NCBI GenBank assembly: GCA_963585895.1
Contig: OY757907.1
Location: 107,029,512 to 107,093,511 of the forward strand
DNA from: Sepioteuthis lessoniana
Lineage: Eukaryota > Mollusca > Cephalopoda > Myopsida > Loliginidae
Length of the DNA stretch: 64,000 bases
Direction of reading: 5' to 3'
Of this stretch, positions 1 to 10,112 are shown piece after piece. A program made the position numbers and the translations under genes. The notes beneath the pieces were generated by a model that worked only from the letters and a program-made list of their open reading frames with translations, searched no databases and was not told the origin of the DNA. Position 1 is the stretch's first letter; each line of letters opens with the position of its first letter.

Positions 1-159
1 GAAATAATAATTTAGATGCTTATCCTAATTCTTTTAATACATTTAATTAGATTTCCATGGATATAGATACTACACTTTGTGCCTAGGTAGAAGTTTGGTT
101 TGGTTTCAATGGTATATCTATCTTTACGGGTTACTCAATGCTAAATCCATCCTTAGAAT

Positions 160-292
160 CACATAGCTAGTGTGGGGATAAGGAGGTTTTTACTTTTCCC
201 GAGAGTATTAGTTTGAAAGTGACTGCAATGTGAACTTGCTCACTGTGATGTCACAGTCCAGCACTACAACACAGGGACTTCTCCTAGACTGA
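160..292 (-). mobile_element. SINE family C fragment
   Basis: Antisense middle and head of family C: a degraded 'CTATGGGTTAAATAG' block, then the 'cccgagagtattagtttgaaagtg' region read in reverse, and the antisense head with 'ttcagtc..cagggac'. The 3' tail is missing. Diverged, so probably old. Confidence 0.6.
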
Positions 293-430
293 AGTGCCAG
301 CCAGTAAGACTTTGATTCTAGACTAAGTGTTTAGACATATACTCTCATATAACAAAAGTTAATAATGAATGAAGGAACTAACAAAATCATACTCTTTATA
401 CTAGAGGCATTCAATAAATTAGGGAAATTA

Positions 431-676
431 CCAGCCCATTAGCCAAGTGGGTAGGGGGTTTGCCAATGGCCCTGAAAATCGGATTTCAATCTCAGATCGT
501 CATACCAAAGACTCAAAAAATGATACTTGATATCTCATTGCTAAACATTCAGCATTATAAGGTATGTATCAAGGGTAAAGAGAAGCAATTCTGGGAAAGG
601 AGTTGCATGCTCTCCTACATCTCAGGTAGTTGTTATTAAAAAGGGAACTTCAAGTTGCCCTTGACTATGGTCAACT
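431..676 (+). mobile_element. SINE family A, diverged copy
   Basis: Follows family A over its whole length: head with 'gtgggtagggggtttgcc', the 'gtcataccaaagactcaaaa' block, 'aacattcagcattataagg', and the end 'gttgcccttgactatggtc'. It abuts the mariner remnant that follows. The A and B boxes are degraded. Confidence 0.8.
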
Positions 677-1172
677 ATTATTTGTGAAAAAGAACAAAAA
701 TCTCTGAATTTTTTCCCTGAATATCAATTTTGCATTGTATAGAATTGATTTATAGCAAAAATTATTTTTATCTTGCAAAAATGTTTGTTTTGAGGCTATT
801 CCAAATGACTGCAAATCAGAGTGATCCAGGCTTAAACAGAGGTCTGTTATCAAATTTCTGGTTGTTGAGAAGTGAAAACCATGTGAAATTTAAAGCAGAA
901 TGTGGGATGTTTATGATGAAGCATGTTTTAGTCAAAGATATCTTTACAAATGGGCTAAACATAGGATTGTGCTCAAGTCGAAAGATGTTCATGGAATGGA
1001 AACAGAATGAGGAGAGAAAAAGTTCTGAGCAAAGCTGCCAATAAAGAAGGTTATGCTGAAAGTCTTCTAGTGCATGAAATGACCCATCACTATTGATTTC
1101 CTTGAAAATGGTGTAGCTGTTAACAGTGCTTTTTATTGCCATCTCCTGAGGCAATATTCACCTTATTTATTG
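676..1172 (+). mobile_element. mariner transposon, internally deleted copy
   Basis: A 0.5-kb mariner remnant. Near 800-950, broken frames give residues resembling a mariner helix-turn-helix (RSVIKFLVAE-like, then YGEACFS-like). From about 990 the sequence reads like the mariner stretch MEWKHSDSPVKKKF, and at about 1090-1150 like DFLENGVTVNSAFYC. It ends with the terminal repeat 'aatgaccc', the reverse complement of the start of the copy at 42718. About half of a 1.3-kb mariner is missing, and the junctions match those in the 42718 copy. It is non-functional, with several frameshifts and stops. Confidence 0.75.
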
Positions 1173-1181
1173 AATGACCCT

Positions 1182-1227
<46 letters not shown>
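1182..1227. repeat. (GT)n(TA)n microsatellite
   Basis: Alternating GT then TA dinucleotides directly after the mariner 3' terminal repeat. This fits insertion of the transposon into a TA-rich target. Confidence 0.95.
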
Positions 1228-1231
<4 letters not shown>

Positions 1232-2142
1232 TGTATCTTAATTATTCAAAGTCATTTATTCCCAGATATACACAAAATGATTTTTTCTTTAGATTAATTA
1301 GATGTAGCTTATTTTTTGCCATGGAATATATTTTTTGTATCTGTTAAATGGGAAGTTAAGCGTTATAGGAATATTTTCATTTTATATCAAATATAAAAAA
1401 AGGAATAAATTATCTGTCTTTTTGGCATTAAATGTATGAAAATTTTCCAAACTTTTGAATATGTAAAAATAGTAGATCACTGGAGAGGATTTGCACGCAT
1501 TCACTTACTCTCTTATCCCTACGCCTTTAGGAAGAGAATACAAGTTAAAAGTGATAAATATATATATATATATATATATCTCATTAATTTTAGTAAAATA
1601 TTTTAAATGAAAAGTTAGTATGATTCACTTTAAAGAATTTTGTTTTGGCAACATGTTCCAGTAGAATGTTCTCTTTTCTAATAATGCTATCTAAAATATC
1701 TACATGTACTTTTATAGTAATCCGTCACAGGTGTTAAAAGGATATTTGATTCTTTGCGCATTTAAATGCAACTTATTGTTAAGAATATAACCCTCACTTA
1801 GTGTTATATTGGGCAAAATATGTTTTAAGTTTAATCCTTAGGAAAGAGATGACAGGAGGATGACAATATACAGAAGTCCTTCTTCCTAATTCATGGGGAA
1901 AATCTTCATAGGATTCCATTGAATGTCTAAAGAAATAATACTCTTCTCCAAACATTGCACAGTTTTTTGAAAGTTACCTTTTCTGAGACTCTTAATACTA
2001 TTTTGTTCAAAAATGTTGGGAAAAAAGACGGACATTTCGTGAAAGGAAATGTAAATAGTATGATTCAAAATTTAAACTTGGTTCTTCAAGTCCATTTTTT
2101 AAAAAAAAGCATAGCTATAAAGCAGAGTCCTCGTGACATAAG
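1228..2142. other. No gene seen; AT-rich unique sequence
   Basis: Plain AT-rich sequence with one short (TA)n run at about 1556-1580. Only short open frames, with no recognisable family or codon bias. Confidence 0.6.
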
Positions 2143-3216
2143 GTTGCCCTGTCGGCTGGGGCTGTAGAATACACCAACTGCATCTCTGCAGATGGGTAAG
2201 ACCTTCCCAATGAGTGTCTCAGATATGATACTAAACAATCTGATGGTGAGGTTCTAGTAATGCCGGAGCTTTGGGGAAAGCAGAGCACCCAATCATTGCC
2301 ATTGCTCCCAGGTCTACTCTGGCCTGGAGTGGCAGTACCTGATGAGGTCCTATCAATCGGTTAAACAAAACTAAACTGCATATCTATGCTAAACTGAATT
2401 GTTTGAAATAGAACTGTTTTTAACATTGAAATTGTACTTACACTAAACTGATTTGTTTAAAATATAACTGTTTTGACATTTAATTGTTTGTAAACAAAAA
2501 GTATACTTATACTAAACTGAATTGTTTGAATTAGAACTGTCTGACTAAACTGAATAGCTTGAAATAGAAATGTTTTTTGATAATTAAACTGTGTACTTAT
2601 GCAAAACTGAATTGTTTGAAATAAAACTGTTTTTGTATGCTAAACTGAATTGCTTGAAATCGAACTGTTTTTGACATTGAAACTGTACTTACGCTAACCT
2701 GAATTGTTTGAAATAGAACTGATTATTTTGTGAATTGAATTATAGAGGACATTGTCACCTCTAGGGCCACGTCTTCCCAAGAGGATTAGAAATACACGTC
2801 CATGTAATTATTACTACAATAAGAATATGGATGTAACTTGCAAGACACATTCAGGTCAATTGGCCATGCAATTACCATGACTAGTTAATTTGGCGTCACT
2901 TGTGTGCGATATGCACTGGTGGCTCAGTAGTAAAGTTTCGGCACTGCAATCTGTGATCACTGGTTTGGTCTCCGGTGGTAGAGATCACGGTATACACAAC
3001 AAATGAGACCTAATAAGGTTGAAACAGCTGTCCAGTGTTTCCAAATGTTGTTCTTGAGTGTTCACCAGATTTTCTGGTCATGTTAATTCAATTCACAATA
3101 TAATTCCTCTACTTAAAAAGGAAAATGTAGAACTAATTATTTGTATAAAAATGGATTTGGTATTAAATAACCTACAAAAGTTGATATGCCATAAAATCTG
3201 AACAAACAACCAACCA
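2143..3216 (+). mobile_element. SINE-like family B, expanded and interrupted
   Basis: Starts with 'tcggctggggctgtagaata' and follows B through 'ctgatggtgaggttc' and the GC-rich 'tctactctggcctggagtgg' block. The interior then expands: a unit like 'actaaactgaattgtttgaa' recurs at least five times (2370-2728). A 401-bp insertion at 2729-3129 splits it. The 3' tail resumes at 3130 and ends at the stem-loop 'tattaaataacctacaaaag'. Confidence 0.85.
2729..3129 (+). mobile_element. Inserted element with tRNA-like core and target-site duplication
   Basis: It interrupts the family B copy. The 13-mer 'gaactgattattt' at 2716-2728 recurs as 'gaactaattattt' at 3130-3142 (12 of 13), as expected of a target-site duplication. 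Inside lies a tRNA-like pair: A-box-like TGGCTCAGTAG near 2920 and B-box-like GGTTTGGTCTCC at 2962-2973. The ends share the inverted 13-mer 'gtgaattgaatta'. No coding capacity. Probably a short retroposon of an unassigned family. Confidence 0.55.
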
Positions 3217-3442
3217 ATCATGACATAATGGCTAAAGTACTGGATTCTGGCCTTGTATTAAGCAAGTTTGAATGCCAGTCATGCATGCTATTACGTTAAA
3301 TTTTGGACTCATACTCATGGGAAAAGTAGGAACCTCCTTATCTTCCTGGTTATGGGTTATATAGTATCATTACTATTTTTGTTAAAGGATGACCTTGGCA
3401 TAAAACTCATCAAGGTTGATATGTCATTAATCAAAGAAACGT
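3212..3442 (+). mobile_element. SINE family C
   Basis: Head with 'cataatggctaaagtactgg', core 'gttatgggttatatagta', and tail 'ttggcataaaactcatcaag' ending in a 'cattaatcaaagaaac' A-rich end. Full length but diverged. Confidence 0.8.
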
Positions 3443-3504
3443 AGATACCGACCATTATACCACCTGCCTTATTTAGATCACACATGGTATACCTGTTCAT
3501 CATT

Positions 3505-3752
3505 CATTTGGTTTCTTTGTTTAATGGTGTAGCAACTTTCCTAGGTTATTTAATACCAAAGTCATCCTTGCAGTTGAACAGTAGTGGTACTATGTAACCC
3601 ATAACTGGGTGGTGGAATAAAAGGCTTCATACCTTTCCCGAGGGTATTAGTTTGAAAGTGAATATGATAGCATGACAAGAGGTCAAACTCAGTGACTACA
3701 ATGTTACAATCCAGCATGTCAGCCACTACACTATAGGGACCCTCCCACCATT
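3505..3752 (-). mobile_element. SINE family C
   Basis: Complete antisense copy: reverse tail 'tttggtttctttgtttaatg', core 'acctttcccgagggtattag', head ending 'actatagggaccctccc'. Just left of it, at about 3441-3470, is an orphan antisense tRNA-like head ('gaccattataccacctgcc') from another SINE, probably D. Confidence 0.85.
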
Positions 3753-3787
3753 CTTTTATTAGCAGCTTAAGATGTGGCTGGCTCTAC

Positions 3788-4020
3788 ACAATTTATCATG
3801 AAGGAAGTGTGCTTACTGTCACAAATGGAATATACAACTCAAGTTCGAAACCTGGATGAGGCTGTTCGCGTTTCACTTCACACTAATAGTCTTGTGAATT
3901 ACATAAATCTTTCTCTTCAGCTATGGGTAAATTGTCAGGCAAACTGGCATTTGGAACCTTGTTAGGCAAGTCAGTCAAGAGAAAGGAAAACTCTGAATTC
4001 AAACCATGAATATTCTGCTC
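3788..4020 (+). mobile_element. SINE family D
   Basis: Contains 'gttcgaaacctggatgaggc', 'gctatgggtaaat', 'aaccttgttaggcaa' and 'ggaaaactctgaattcaaac'. The first part of the head is degraded. It runs straight into a family B copy. Confidence 0.75.
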
Positions 4021-4021
4021 A

Positions 4022-4386
4022 TCTGATGTTGAGACTTTAGTTCTGGAGATTTACAGAATGTGGAGTACCATTACACCCAGGTCCACTCTGACCCAGAGTG
4101 GTAGTACTTGTTAGGATCCCATTTATGGGTCAAGTAAAACTGTTCAATCATTTACTGAGGATTTTTATTATTCTTGATTATTTAATACTATGCAGCTGTG
4201 TGCAAATTGTTTGTATTAGATAGGAATACTTGATAGATAAAATTACTAATGTTAAATAATGATACTTGAAACTATTTAAATGTGTGCAAACAAATGAGCC
4301 CTGAAAACTATTCACTTACAGATTTTATATATATATATATATATATATGATCTTATGATTTATTTAATTCCAAATCACACACACAC

Positions 4387-4402
<16 letters not shown>
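4022..4402 (+). mobile_element. SINE-like family B, 5'-truncated
   Basis: Begins within B at 'gatgttgagactttagttct', continues through 'aggtccactctgacccagag' and 'gggtcaagtaaaactgttc', and enters the interior 'tgtgtgcaaacaaatgagcc'. Its end forms the left arm of the palindrome at 4275-4528, so the normal tail is absent. Confidence 0.75.
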
Positions 4403-4419
<17 letters not shown>

Positions 4420-4443
4420 ATTTGGAATTTAATAAATCATAAG

Positions 4444-4481
<38 letters not shown>

Positions 4482-4528
4482 CTGTAAGTGAATAGTTTTC
4501 AGGGCTCATTTGTTTGCACACATTTAAA
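4275..4528. repeat. 254-bp near-perfect palindrome
   Basis: Left arm from 'tttaaatgtgtgcaaac' (4275) and right arm ending 'gtttgcacacatttaaa' (4528) are reverse complements through about 120 bp each. They include 'gatcttatgatttatt' and its complement and mirrored (TA)n and (CA)n/(TG)n runs around 4402. Only a few mismatches and length differences in the TA runs. The left arm is family B sequence, so this is an inverted duplication of part of a B copy. Confidence 0.9.
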
Positions 4529-4627
4529 TTGAGCACTCTGGTAGCTGATTGAGTTTAAAAAATGTAAACAAACGGCTGCTGCTGCTGTTGCTAAATAAAA
4601 ACCTTAAAAATTCCCTTTGTCAGCGTA

Positions 4628-4765
4628 GTCCGCTTGGTGGCTGAGAGGTCTGAAACTTAGTCTAACGTAAAGTTGGACGGGTTTTGATCCCGCTTCGAGC
4701 GTCCTGCGTGTCTAGCCACACTGAAGAGTTCTGATAGAACGAAACAGTCTGTCTGTGGATGACAA
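4628..4765 (+). mobile_element. Short tRNA-like retroposon carrying a hammerhead motif
   Basis: Head with A box TGGCTGAGAGG (4638-4648) and B box GGGTTTTGATCCC (4679-4691), spaced as in tRNA-derived Pol III promoters. There is no acceptor-stem pairing, so it is not a tRNA gene. Directly downstream sits a hammerhead-type fold (4716-4758), then a (TA)n(GT)n tail. Many CpG dinucleotides remain, unlike most repeats here, which suggests a young copy. The arrangement recalls the schistosome Sm-alpha family, a Pol III SINE-like repeat with a hammerhead. It is seen once in this window. Confidence 0.6.
4716..4758 (+). ncRNA. Type I hammerhead ribozyme motif
   Basis: Stem I CCACA (4716-4720) pairs with TGTGG (4754-4758). 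The core CTGAAGA (4721-4727) fits CUGANGA, position 7 being variable. Stem II GTTC/GAAC (4728-4731 and 4737-4740) closes loop TGATA. GAAA is at 4741-4744. A short stem III (ACA/TGT, loop GTC) leads to the UH cleavage site TC, with predicted cleavage after C4753. All invariant core positions are present. Stem III is only 3 bp, as in many animal type I hammerheads, which often act as dimers. Activity is not shown. Confidence 0.65.
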
Positions 4766-4796
4766 TATATATATATATGTGTGTGTGTGTGAGTGT

Positions 4797-4880
4797 GGGA
4801 TTTGGAATTAAATAGAATACAACCAAACCCATATTCTGCTAATAATTGCTCTTGTGTGTCACATCTTCTTACATTTTGTG
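4797..4880 (+). mobile_element. SINE family D 3' fragment (tentative)
   Basis: Resembles the D tail 'tatactctgcttaaaattg..cttgtgtcatatcctgct' in 'catattctgctaataattgc' and 'cttgtgtgtcacatctt'. No head or core. Confidence 0.35.
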
Positions 4881-4892
4881 ATGGTGTAAAAT

Positions 4893-4988
4893 ATTCACAA
4901 ACCTTCACTACTATAAGTAAATCACCTTTGTGAGTCATTTATCAAGCTCGGCTTGCATAAATGAGTGTCGTCAGTGGATGAACATTAC

Positions 4989-5025
<37 letters not shown>

Positions 5026-5345
5026 TAAACACAGTCTTGGTTCCAGTCAAAATTCATGGCTAAATCTGACTTGTTGGTAAATTAGAACATTATTATTATT
5101 TAATATTAATATTATTTAATATTATTTAATATTATTTAATATTAATATTATTTAATATTATTTAGCATCACTTAGTCAAATGTTTATCTTAATATATTTT
5201 CCATTAGGAGTTGATACACTTAAACCAACCAAATCTGTACACAAACCATCACCACTATAAACAAATCACATGTGTAAGTCATTTGCTAAGCTTGGCTTCA
5301 TTAAATGAGTGTCATCAATGTCAGTTGATGAACATTAGATATTCC
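4893..5345 (+). repeat. Two copies of a short unassigned repeat
   Basis: About 95-100 bp recurs at 4893-4988 and 5237-5340. Shared words are 'cacaaacc', 'actataa..aaatcac', 'agtcattt', 'aatgagtgtc' and 'gatgaacatta'. No promoter boxes recognised. An AT-rich tandem tract (ATTATTTAAT-type, 5088-5168) and a (TA)n run (4988-5027) lie between them. Confidence 0.6.
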
Positions 5346-5423
5346 TTGTAAATACATATCTTCCTTGTAAATACATATCTATGTCAAAGTTTAATTTATG
5401 AGTTTGGTCTAATCAGAGACTGG

Positions 5424-5676
5424 CAACAATGGCCTAATGAGTAGAGTGTACACCAATGGTCCAGGAGACCGGAGTTCAATCCCAGGTTGAGTCATACCAA
5501 AGACTCAAAAAATGGTACTTGATGCCACCTTGCTTAACACTCAGCATTATAAGGTAAGGATCAAGGGTAAAGTGGAGCAATCCAGGGAAATGAGTAGTGC
5601 CTTCCCCTACACCTCAGTGTAATAGCTATTGAAAAGGGAGTCTTCAGGTCACCCTCGACTAAGGTTGCCGACTTAT
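5424..5676 (+). mobile_element. SINE family A
   Basis: Nearly complete: 'gtagagtgtacaccaatggt', B box 'ggagttcaatcccagg', 'gagtcataccaaagactc', 'aacactcagcattataagg', 'gaaaagggagtcttcagg', end 'ggttgccgactta'. Confidence 0.9.
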
Positions 5677-6009
5677 AATGGAGTACTATAAAAAAAAGTT
5701 ATCTTACTGAAAATTTGTTGTTATTGTGGCAACATCAAGTTAAGAATGTTCACTGTTTTACTGCCCTTTATGATTTTCTGTATGTATATTTTGGGATTAT
5801 ACCAACAAAAATTTTGATAAAAATTTTTTTTTTTTCATTTTTTTATTGCTCATTCACTGATGCTTTTTCTTGTAGCTGGATGGTTCTTCAACTTATCAAT
5901 CAATGAGAATTAATCATGTGAATTTTAAGATGTTTAATTTTTAATTATTTTATTTTCAGAATGTTTCACTAATTATAAATGATTTTATACTTATATATAT
6001 CTACATAAA
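5677..6009. other. No gene seen; AT-rich
   Basis: T-rich sequence with no recognised element. Short open frames only. Confidence 0.6.
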
Positions 6010-6283
6010 AGAGGCGTTCTTAGTGTTATGGTTATTGTAGGAAATGGAATCTGCAAGCTGAATTCAAATCATGAAAAAAAGCTGTCTGTCTTTCATTTGA
6101 TGCTAATGCCCTTGGGAAGGCATGACTCAATTGCTTCTCCTCTAAGCTATGGGTAAATGGTACAGCAAGCTGAGTTCTTTAACCTTATTAAAGCAACCTG
6201 CCTAGAAGGGAAATTTTGAATTGTAACCAGCTATACTCTGCTTAAAATTGATCTTGTCTTGTATATTGATCGAGGGGATGGGT

Positions 6284-6285
<2 letters not shown>
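6010..6285 (+). mobile_element. SINE family D
   Basis: Full-length: 'ggcgttcttagtgttatggt' (A-box region), 'gaaatggaatctgcaagctg', 'cccttgggaaggcatgac', 'agctatgggtaaatggtac', 'accagctatactctgctta', ending 'ggggatgggtaaacacac' in a (CA)n array. Confidence 0.9.

Positions 6286-6327
<42 letters not shown>
6284..6327. repeat. (CA)n microsatellite
   Basis: About 20 CA units, grown from the D SINE 3' end 'gggtaaacacac'. Confidence 0.95.
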
Positions 6328-6331
<4 letters not shown>

Positions 6332-7294
6332 GTAAATTTTTAAAAGATAGTTTGGTATACTTTGCAGTAAGTAAAATTGTTTGTTAGATTTTCTACTATT
6401 TGAAAAGAAATTTCAGTGGTGTGGCCCAATTTGTGATAAGCAATATTTCATAGGATCAACTCTTCAAAAAAAAAAAAGGGCTGTCCATGTCTGAATTAAA
6501 AAAAAAAAGGCCATTATCTTTAATATATCTAATTGCCAGAATGGCAGCTCTTGTGCTTTGGGACCATTCTTCAGTGCAGGAATTGTTCATGAGTAACTGA
6601 AACCTCAGAACGCAAAACTGCAGATAAGGGGTACTACTATATATTCCTCATAGCAAAACAAAAGGTTCTGTTCAAAAATGCCCTGAAATTTAACAGATGT
6701 GAATATATACATCAAGAAAAGAGGAGAGCAGTGAGTAAAAATATACTTTTTGAAAAATATCAACATTTTTCAAATTAAAAAACAGGAAATGAAAAATTTC
6801 TTTTTTTTTCTTTTTTAATTATTTGGCAACAGTTAAACTCAAGTTCCAGCATTTTGTTTAAGACATTTATTTATCTCTAAAAACGAATATTCAGCAAAAC
6901 TGGAATTATCTCATATGTTAAAAGAAAGAAAGAAAAAATTAAGAAAGTATCAAAACCATTATAGATAGACAATAATCTTTTTTTGGATTTGCTATAAAAT
7001 TTATAGAATAATAACATTCTAAAAACATCGTGAGGAAAAAAAGTTTTCCATCCTAGTCTTTAATATCTTCCTGATATAAATCTTATCATTTGTGCCCCCA
7101 GTAATGCATCAGTAACTGGTAATCTATTGCCTGGTGAACTGTAAGCAATGATTAAAAATGTCTCTGTTGAAATAATGGAAAACAGAGTTATTATAGAACC
7201 AGAGGAAACCTTTACACTACAACTGGAAATATCCCCTGAAGAAATAATCCTATCAGAGTACGTTTGTCTATTGATTTGCAAATGTTATCTCCTA
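6328..7294. other. No gene seen
   Basis: AT-rich with A- and T-homopolymers (6466-6476, 6499-6508). A 73-codon open frame on the minus strand at 7060-7281 has no recognisable features. I see nothing else. Confidence 0.55.
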
Positions 7295-7424
7295 ACCCAA
7301 CGGTTGTGAAATGGTTGAATTGGCAGGACTTCAGAATAGGAAACTGGCAGCCTCAAGTTCAAATAACTGACTACTAATAAAATTTTGTTCCATTGTTCCT
7401 TCAGAAAGGCATGAACCAAAATAC
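7295..7424 (+). mobile_element. SINE family D, diverged 5' part
   Basis: Weak match to the D head and core: 'aataggaaactggcagcc', 'aagttcaaat', 'cagaaaggcatgaacc'. Truncated by the following B copy. Confidence 0.5.
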
Positions 7425-7795
7425 CCTAGCCCTATTAGTGGAGTTTACAGTATACTGACTGTATCCCCTGCAAAAAAGTAACATCCCCCCAAAAGAGGTG
7501 TTCTGGGCATGAAACCAAACTGCATCTGATAGGGAAGCTCTAGTTCTGGAGAGTGTGGAGTACCTCTTTGTCATTACTCCCAGGTCCACTGTGATCTAGA
7601 ATGGTCCCATCAATGGGTTAAATAGATCTGTTTAAGAATTATCCATATTTGTTATCCATAGGTCAATGAAAAAAGCCTACTAAAAACAACTGCTCAAAAA
7701 ATGTGTATATGGACATATAATGAATGCAGTTCCCTAACTTCTATGCATAAAATAACCCTAGTCAGGTTGAAATGCTGTTAAAATCAATCAATCAA
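7425..7795 (+). mobile_element. SINE-like family B with the second tail type
   Basis: B body: 'gtttacagtatactgactgt', 'ctgcatctgatagggaagc', 'cccaggtccactgtgatc', 'gggttaaatagatctg'. The end differs from most B copies: 'gttccctaacttc..gcataaaataaccctag' then 'gttaaaatcaatcaatca'. This tail recurs at 30960-31040 and 36085-36155. Confidence 0.8.
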
Positions 7796-8335
7796 AATAT
7801 CTCCATTGATTATCCAACCATTATGGAACAAAATTTGATTTGAAGATCATTGAAGGGATATATAAAATCTATTTTACCTACAATTCTGGTTTATTGTTGT
7901 TAATATAAAAAAGTATTGGTTTACATTTATTCAGTTTTATATCAGAACTTCTATTTCAAACTCTACATATATGTGTATTTCTGTCTAAGGATCATGGCCA
8001 AATGGAAAGTTCAAGGAGGTGTATTTTTATGAGGATCTTGACTCGACTTTGTTTTCAAATCTATGTAAATTAAGCTCTTAGGTCACTTGAGGCTACTAGA
8101 GGTCATTAGATAACAAAATAGATACCATTTTGAGCCAAACAAAGATAAAGACTTTGATATGATGTATGAAAATGTTTTTGACCCTATAAATGATGTTCAG
8201 ATATGTTCTATCATAGTCATCTATAAGTTGGATATTGATGAGTAAGTAGTGAAAAAACTGTACATATTTGCAAATGATATAACAAGCAGTATAGTGTAGA
8301 AAGAGGTTCCCTGAAAATGAGGAATTCTTCTTTGT
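7796..8335. other. No gene seen
   Basis: AT-rich, no recognised repeat or long frame. Confidence 0.55.
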
Positions 8336-8528
8336 TTGAAATTACCTTTGTTCTGTATTTGTCATGTTCATATTCCTATATCTATAAAATCTTGGAAAAA
8401 TATATATCCAAATCATTTTATTCCCCAATTATGGGTTAAATTGTGCCACTACTGTTCTTCTACAAGAATGGCTTTGGCATTAAAAAACCCCACAAAGACT
8501 GATATCCCATTAAACAAACCAAATCAAA
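8336..8528 (+). mobile_element. SINE family C, diverged
   Basis: Core 'ccaattatgggttaaattgt', 'ccactactgttcttctac', tail 'ggctttggcattaaaaaacc' to 'cattaaacaaaccaaa'. Head degraded. Confidence 0.75.
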
Positions 8529-8963
8529 TAATTTTATTGAATGTTTTGTCTGTCCGAAATGATACTAGGGATTTCCACTAAGAATTTATGTATCTGGGTG
8601 AGAATGTTTTTCAAAAAGCCGAAGTGGTCATCATGAAAAATAGATAATAGTTGAATGATAAAACTCAGAACTGTTTTAACTTCGTGAAGTGAATATTATT
8701 TTTATGGGTTAACCTGATTTTATTATACTCAATAAATTTTTAAACAGTGGAGATTTGAATCATCCCCAACAAAAAATTTAAAACGTTATTTTATTAAGTT
8801 TTACAAGAGGGTTTTCAATCTACAGTTTATATTGATACAAATACAGATCCTGATTTTGATTCTGGTTTCCAACTTAAGCATTTACTTTGAAAAAACATGT
8901 CTGCTTTCCAAGACCACAAATTAAAGTTTCCATAACAGTTGTGTAGTGGTGTGTGTGTGTGTG
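8529..8963. other. No gene seen
   Basis: AT-rich; a short (GT)n run at about 8949-8967 marks the start of the next SINE. Nothing else recognised. Confidence 0.55.
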
Positions 8964-9240
8964 TGTAAGATGCTCTTTATGTAACATCGCTGTCAAAAAT
9001 CAGCTTCCATAGGTTCAAATCTGGGATGTGAGGCTTTTTGTGAGGCCTTAGGTAAGGCATGAGCCCATCTATTTCCTCTGTAGGTATGAGTAAATAGTAG
9101 AGCATATTGGGTTGTTGAGTTTTGGTTAGGAAACCAGTCTAGGAGAAAGAAAACTCTAAATTGAAGCCAGCTATACTCATCTTAAAAATTAACCTTGTGT
9201 CTCTTACTGCTGATGGTGGAGGCGTTGGGTAAATTCTGGT
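8964..9240 (+). mobile_element. SINE family D
   Basis: 'ataggttcaaatctgggatg', 'taggtaaggcatgagcc', 'gagtaaatagtagagca', 'aaaccagtctaggagaaag', 'agccagctatactcatctta', end 'gatggtggaggcgttgggt'. First part of head degraded. Confidence 0.85.
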
Positions 9241-9435
9241 AAAGGAATACTAAAGTCTCACAGTAGACTCAAAGTCAAGGGTAATTTTAGCATGAGTCAA
9301 CATTGCAAATTGAACCCCATTTCTTAAAATTTAAAATAACTTTGAAAAAATATTTTGTATGATCTAAATATCCTGGGTTCAATATTTAATAATCCCTATC
9401 ATTTTTTGAAAAAACAGGAATAACAAAATTTAGGT

Positions 9436-9489
<54 letters not shown>

Positions 9490-9540
9490 GTGAATCAAAA
9501 GTATTTTGGAGTTAATAGATTAATATACTTAAGTAATTTT
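9241..9540. other. No gene; includes (TA)n
   Basis: AT-rich; (TA)n array at about 9443-9485. Nothing else recognised. Confidence 0.6.
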
Positions 9541-10075
9541 TCAAGATTCTTCTTACTATTCCAGCCAATCTCCACATTGCTGCGGTCTTGCAGATCTCAG
9601 TCCTTGTTCAGATTTCTTGTTTTCCCTTTCTCACTTTCTTTTCCAAGGTCTTTAGGATTATCCCAAGGATCTAACTATGTTTCGTACAACTGTCATCTTC
9701 ATGTTCCACTGTTTTTTTGGGTTATTTTTTTTCAGTTCTAAGTATTCATAGGTCTTGCTGTTATTTTTATAGTTATTCCTTAAGAGTTTTTCATTGGCAT
9801 CTGAGTGAATTTTCATCATCGTTCCTCCTTGAGAGTTTTTCACATCAGCATTAGCTGATGGTCTTTCCCTAGAGTTTGAGTGAGAGCAAGTATCCTCAAG
9901 TTTCTAGGACTCTTCTCAGAATTCTGACCGAACCCAATAATGGAGTAGTTTGGATGGTCTCCTCTCATCCAGTTATTTACAAGTCTTCCTGTCCTTGTAT
10001 TAATCTTTTGGTGACTGTACCAAGAACACCAATTACAATTGGTATAATCATCACTTTCATTTTCAATTTTTAAAC
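9540..10075 (-). mobile_element. Degenerate C-terminal part of a LINE-like retroelement ORF
   Basis: The minus strand from about 10055 reads IPIVIGVLGTVTKRLIQG, then after interruptions TIQTTPLLGSVRILRRVLET. From memory this resembles the extreme C-terminus (VPVVIGALGTVTKGL..IQTTALLRTARILRRVLE) found in many invertebrate reverse-transcriptase ORFs. Downstream to about 9540 is probable 3' sequence. Strongly decayed. No reverse-transcriptase domain is present. The family is not certain. Confidence 0.6.
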
Positions 10076-10112
10076 ATCCATTTTTGACTTAACATCGCAA
10101 ATATCACCCCTC

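Noticed and set aside
4630-4706. Genuine tRNA gene
   Set aside because: A and B boxes are present but no acceptor stem or proper anticodon arm can be formed; read as a SINE head. The same applies to the heads of families A, C, D and E and the B box at 33859.
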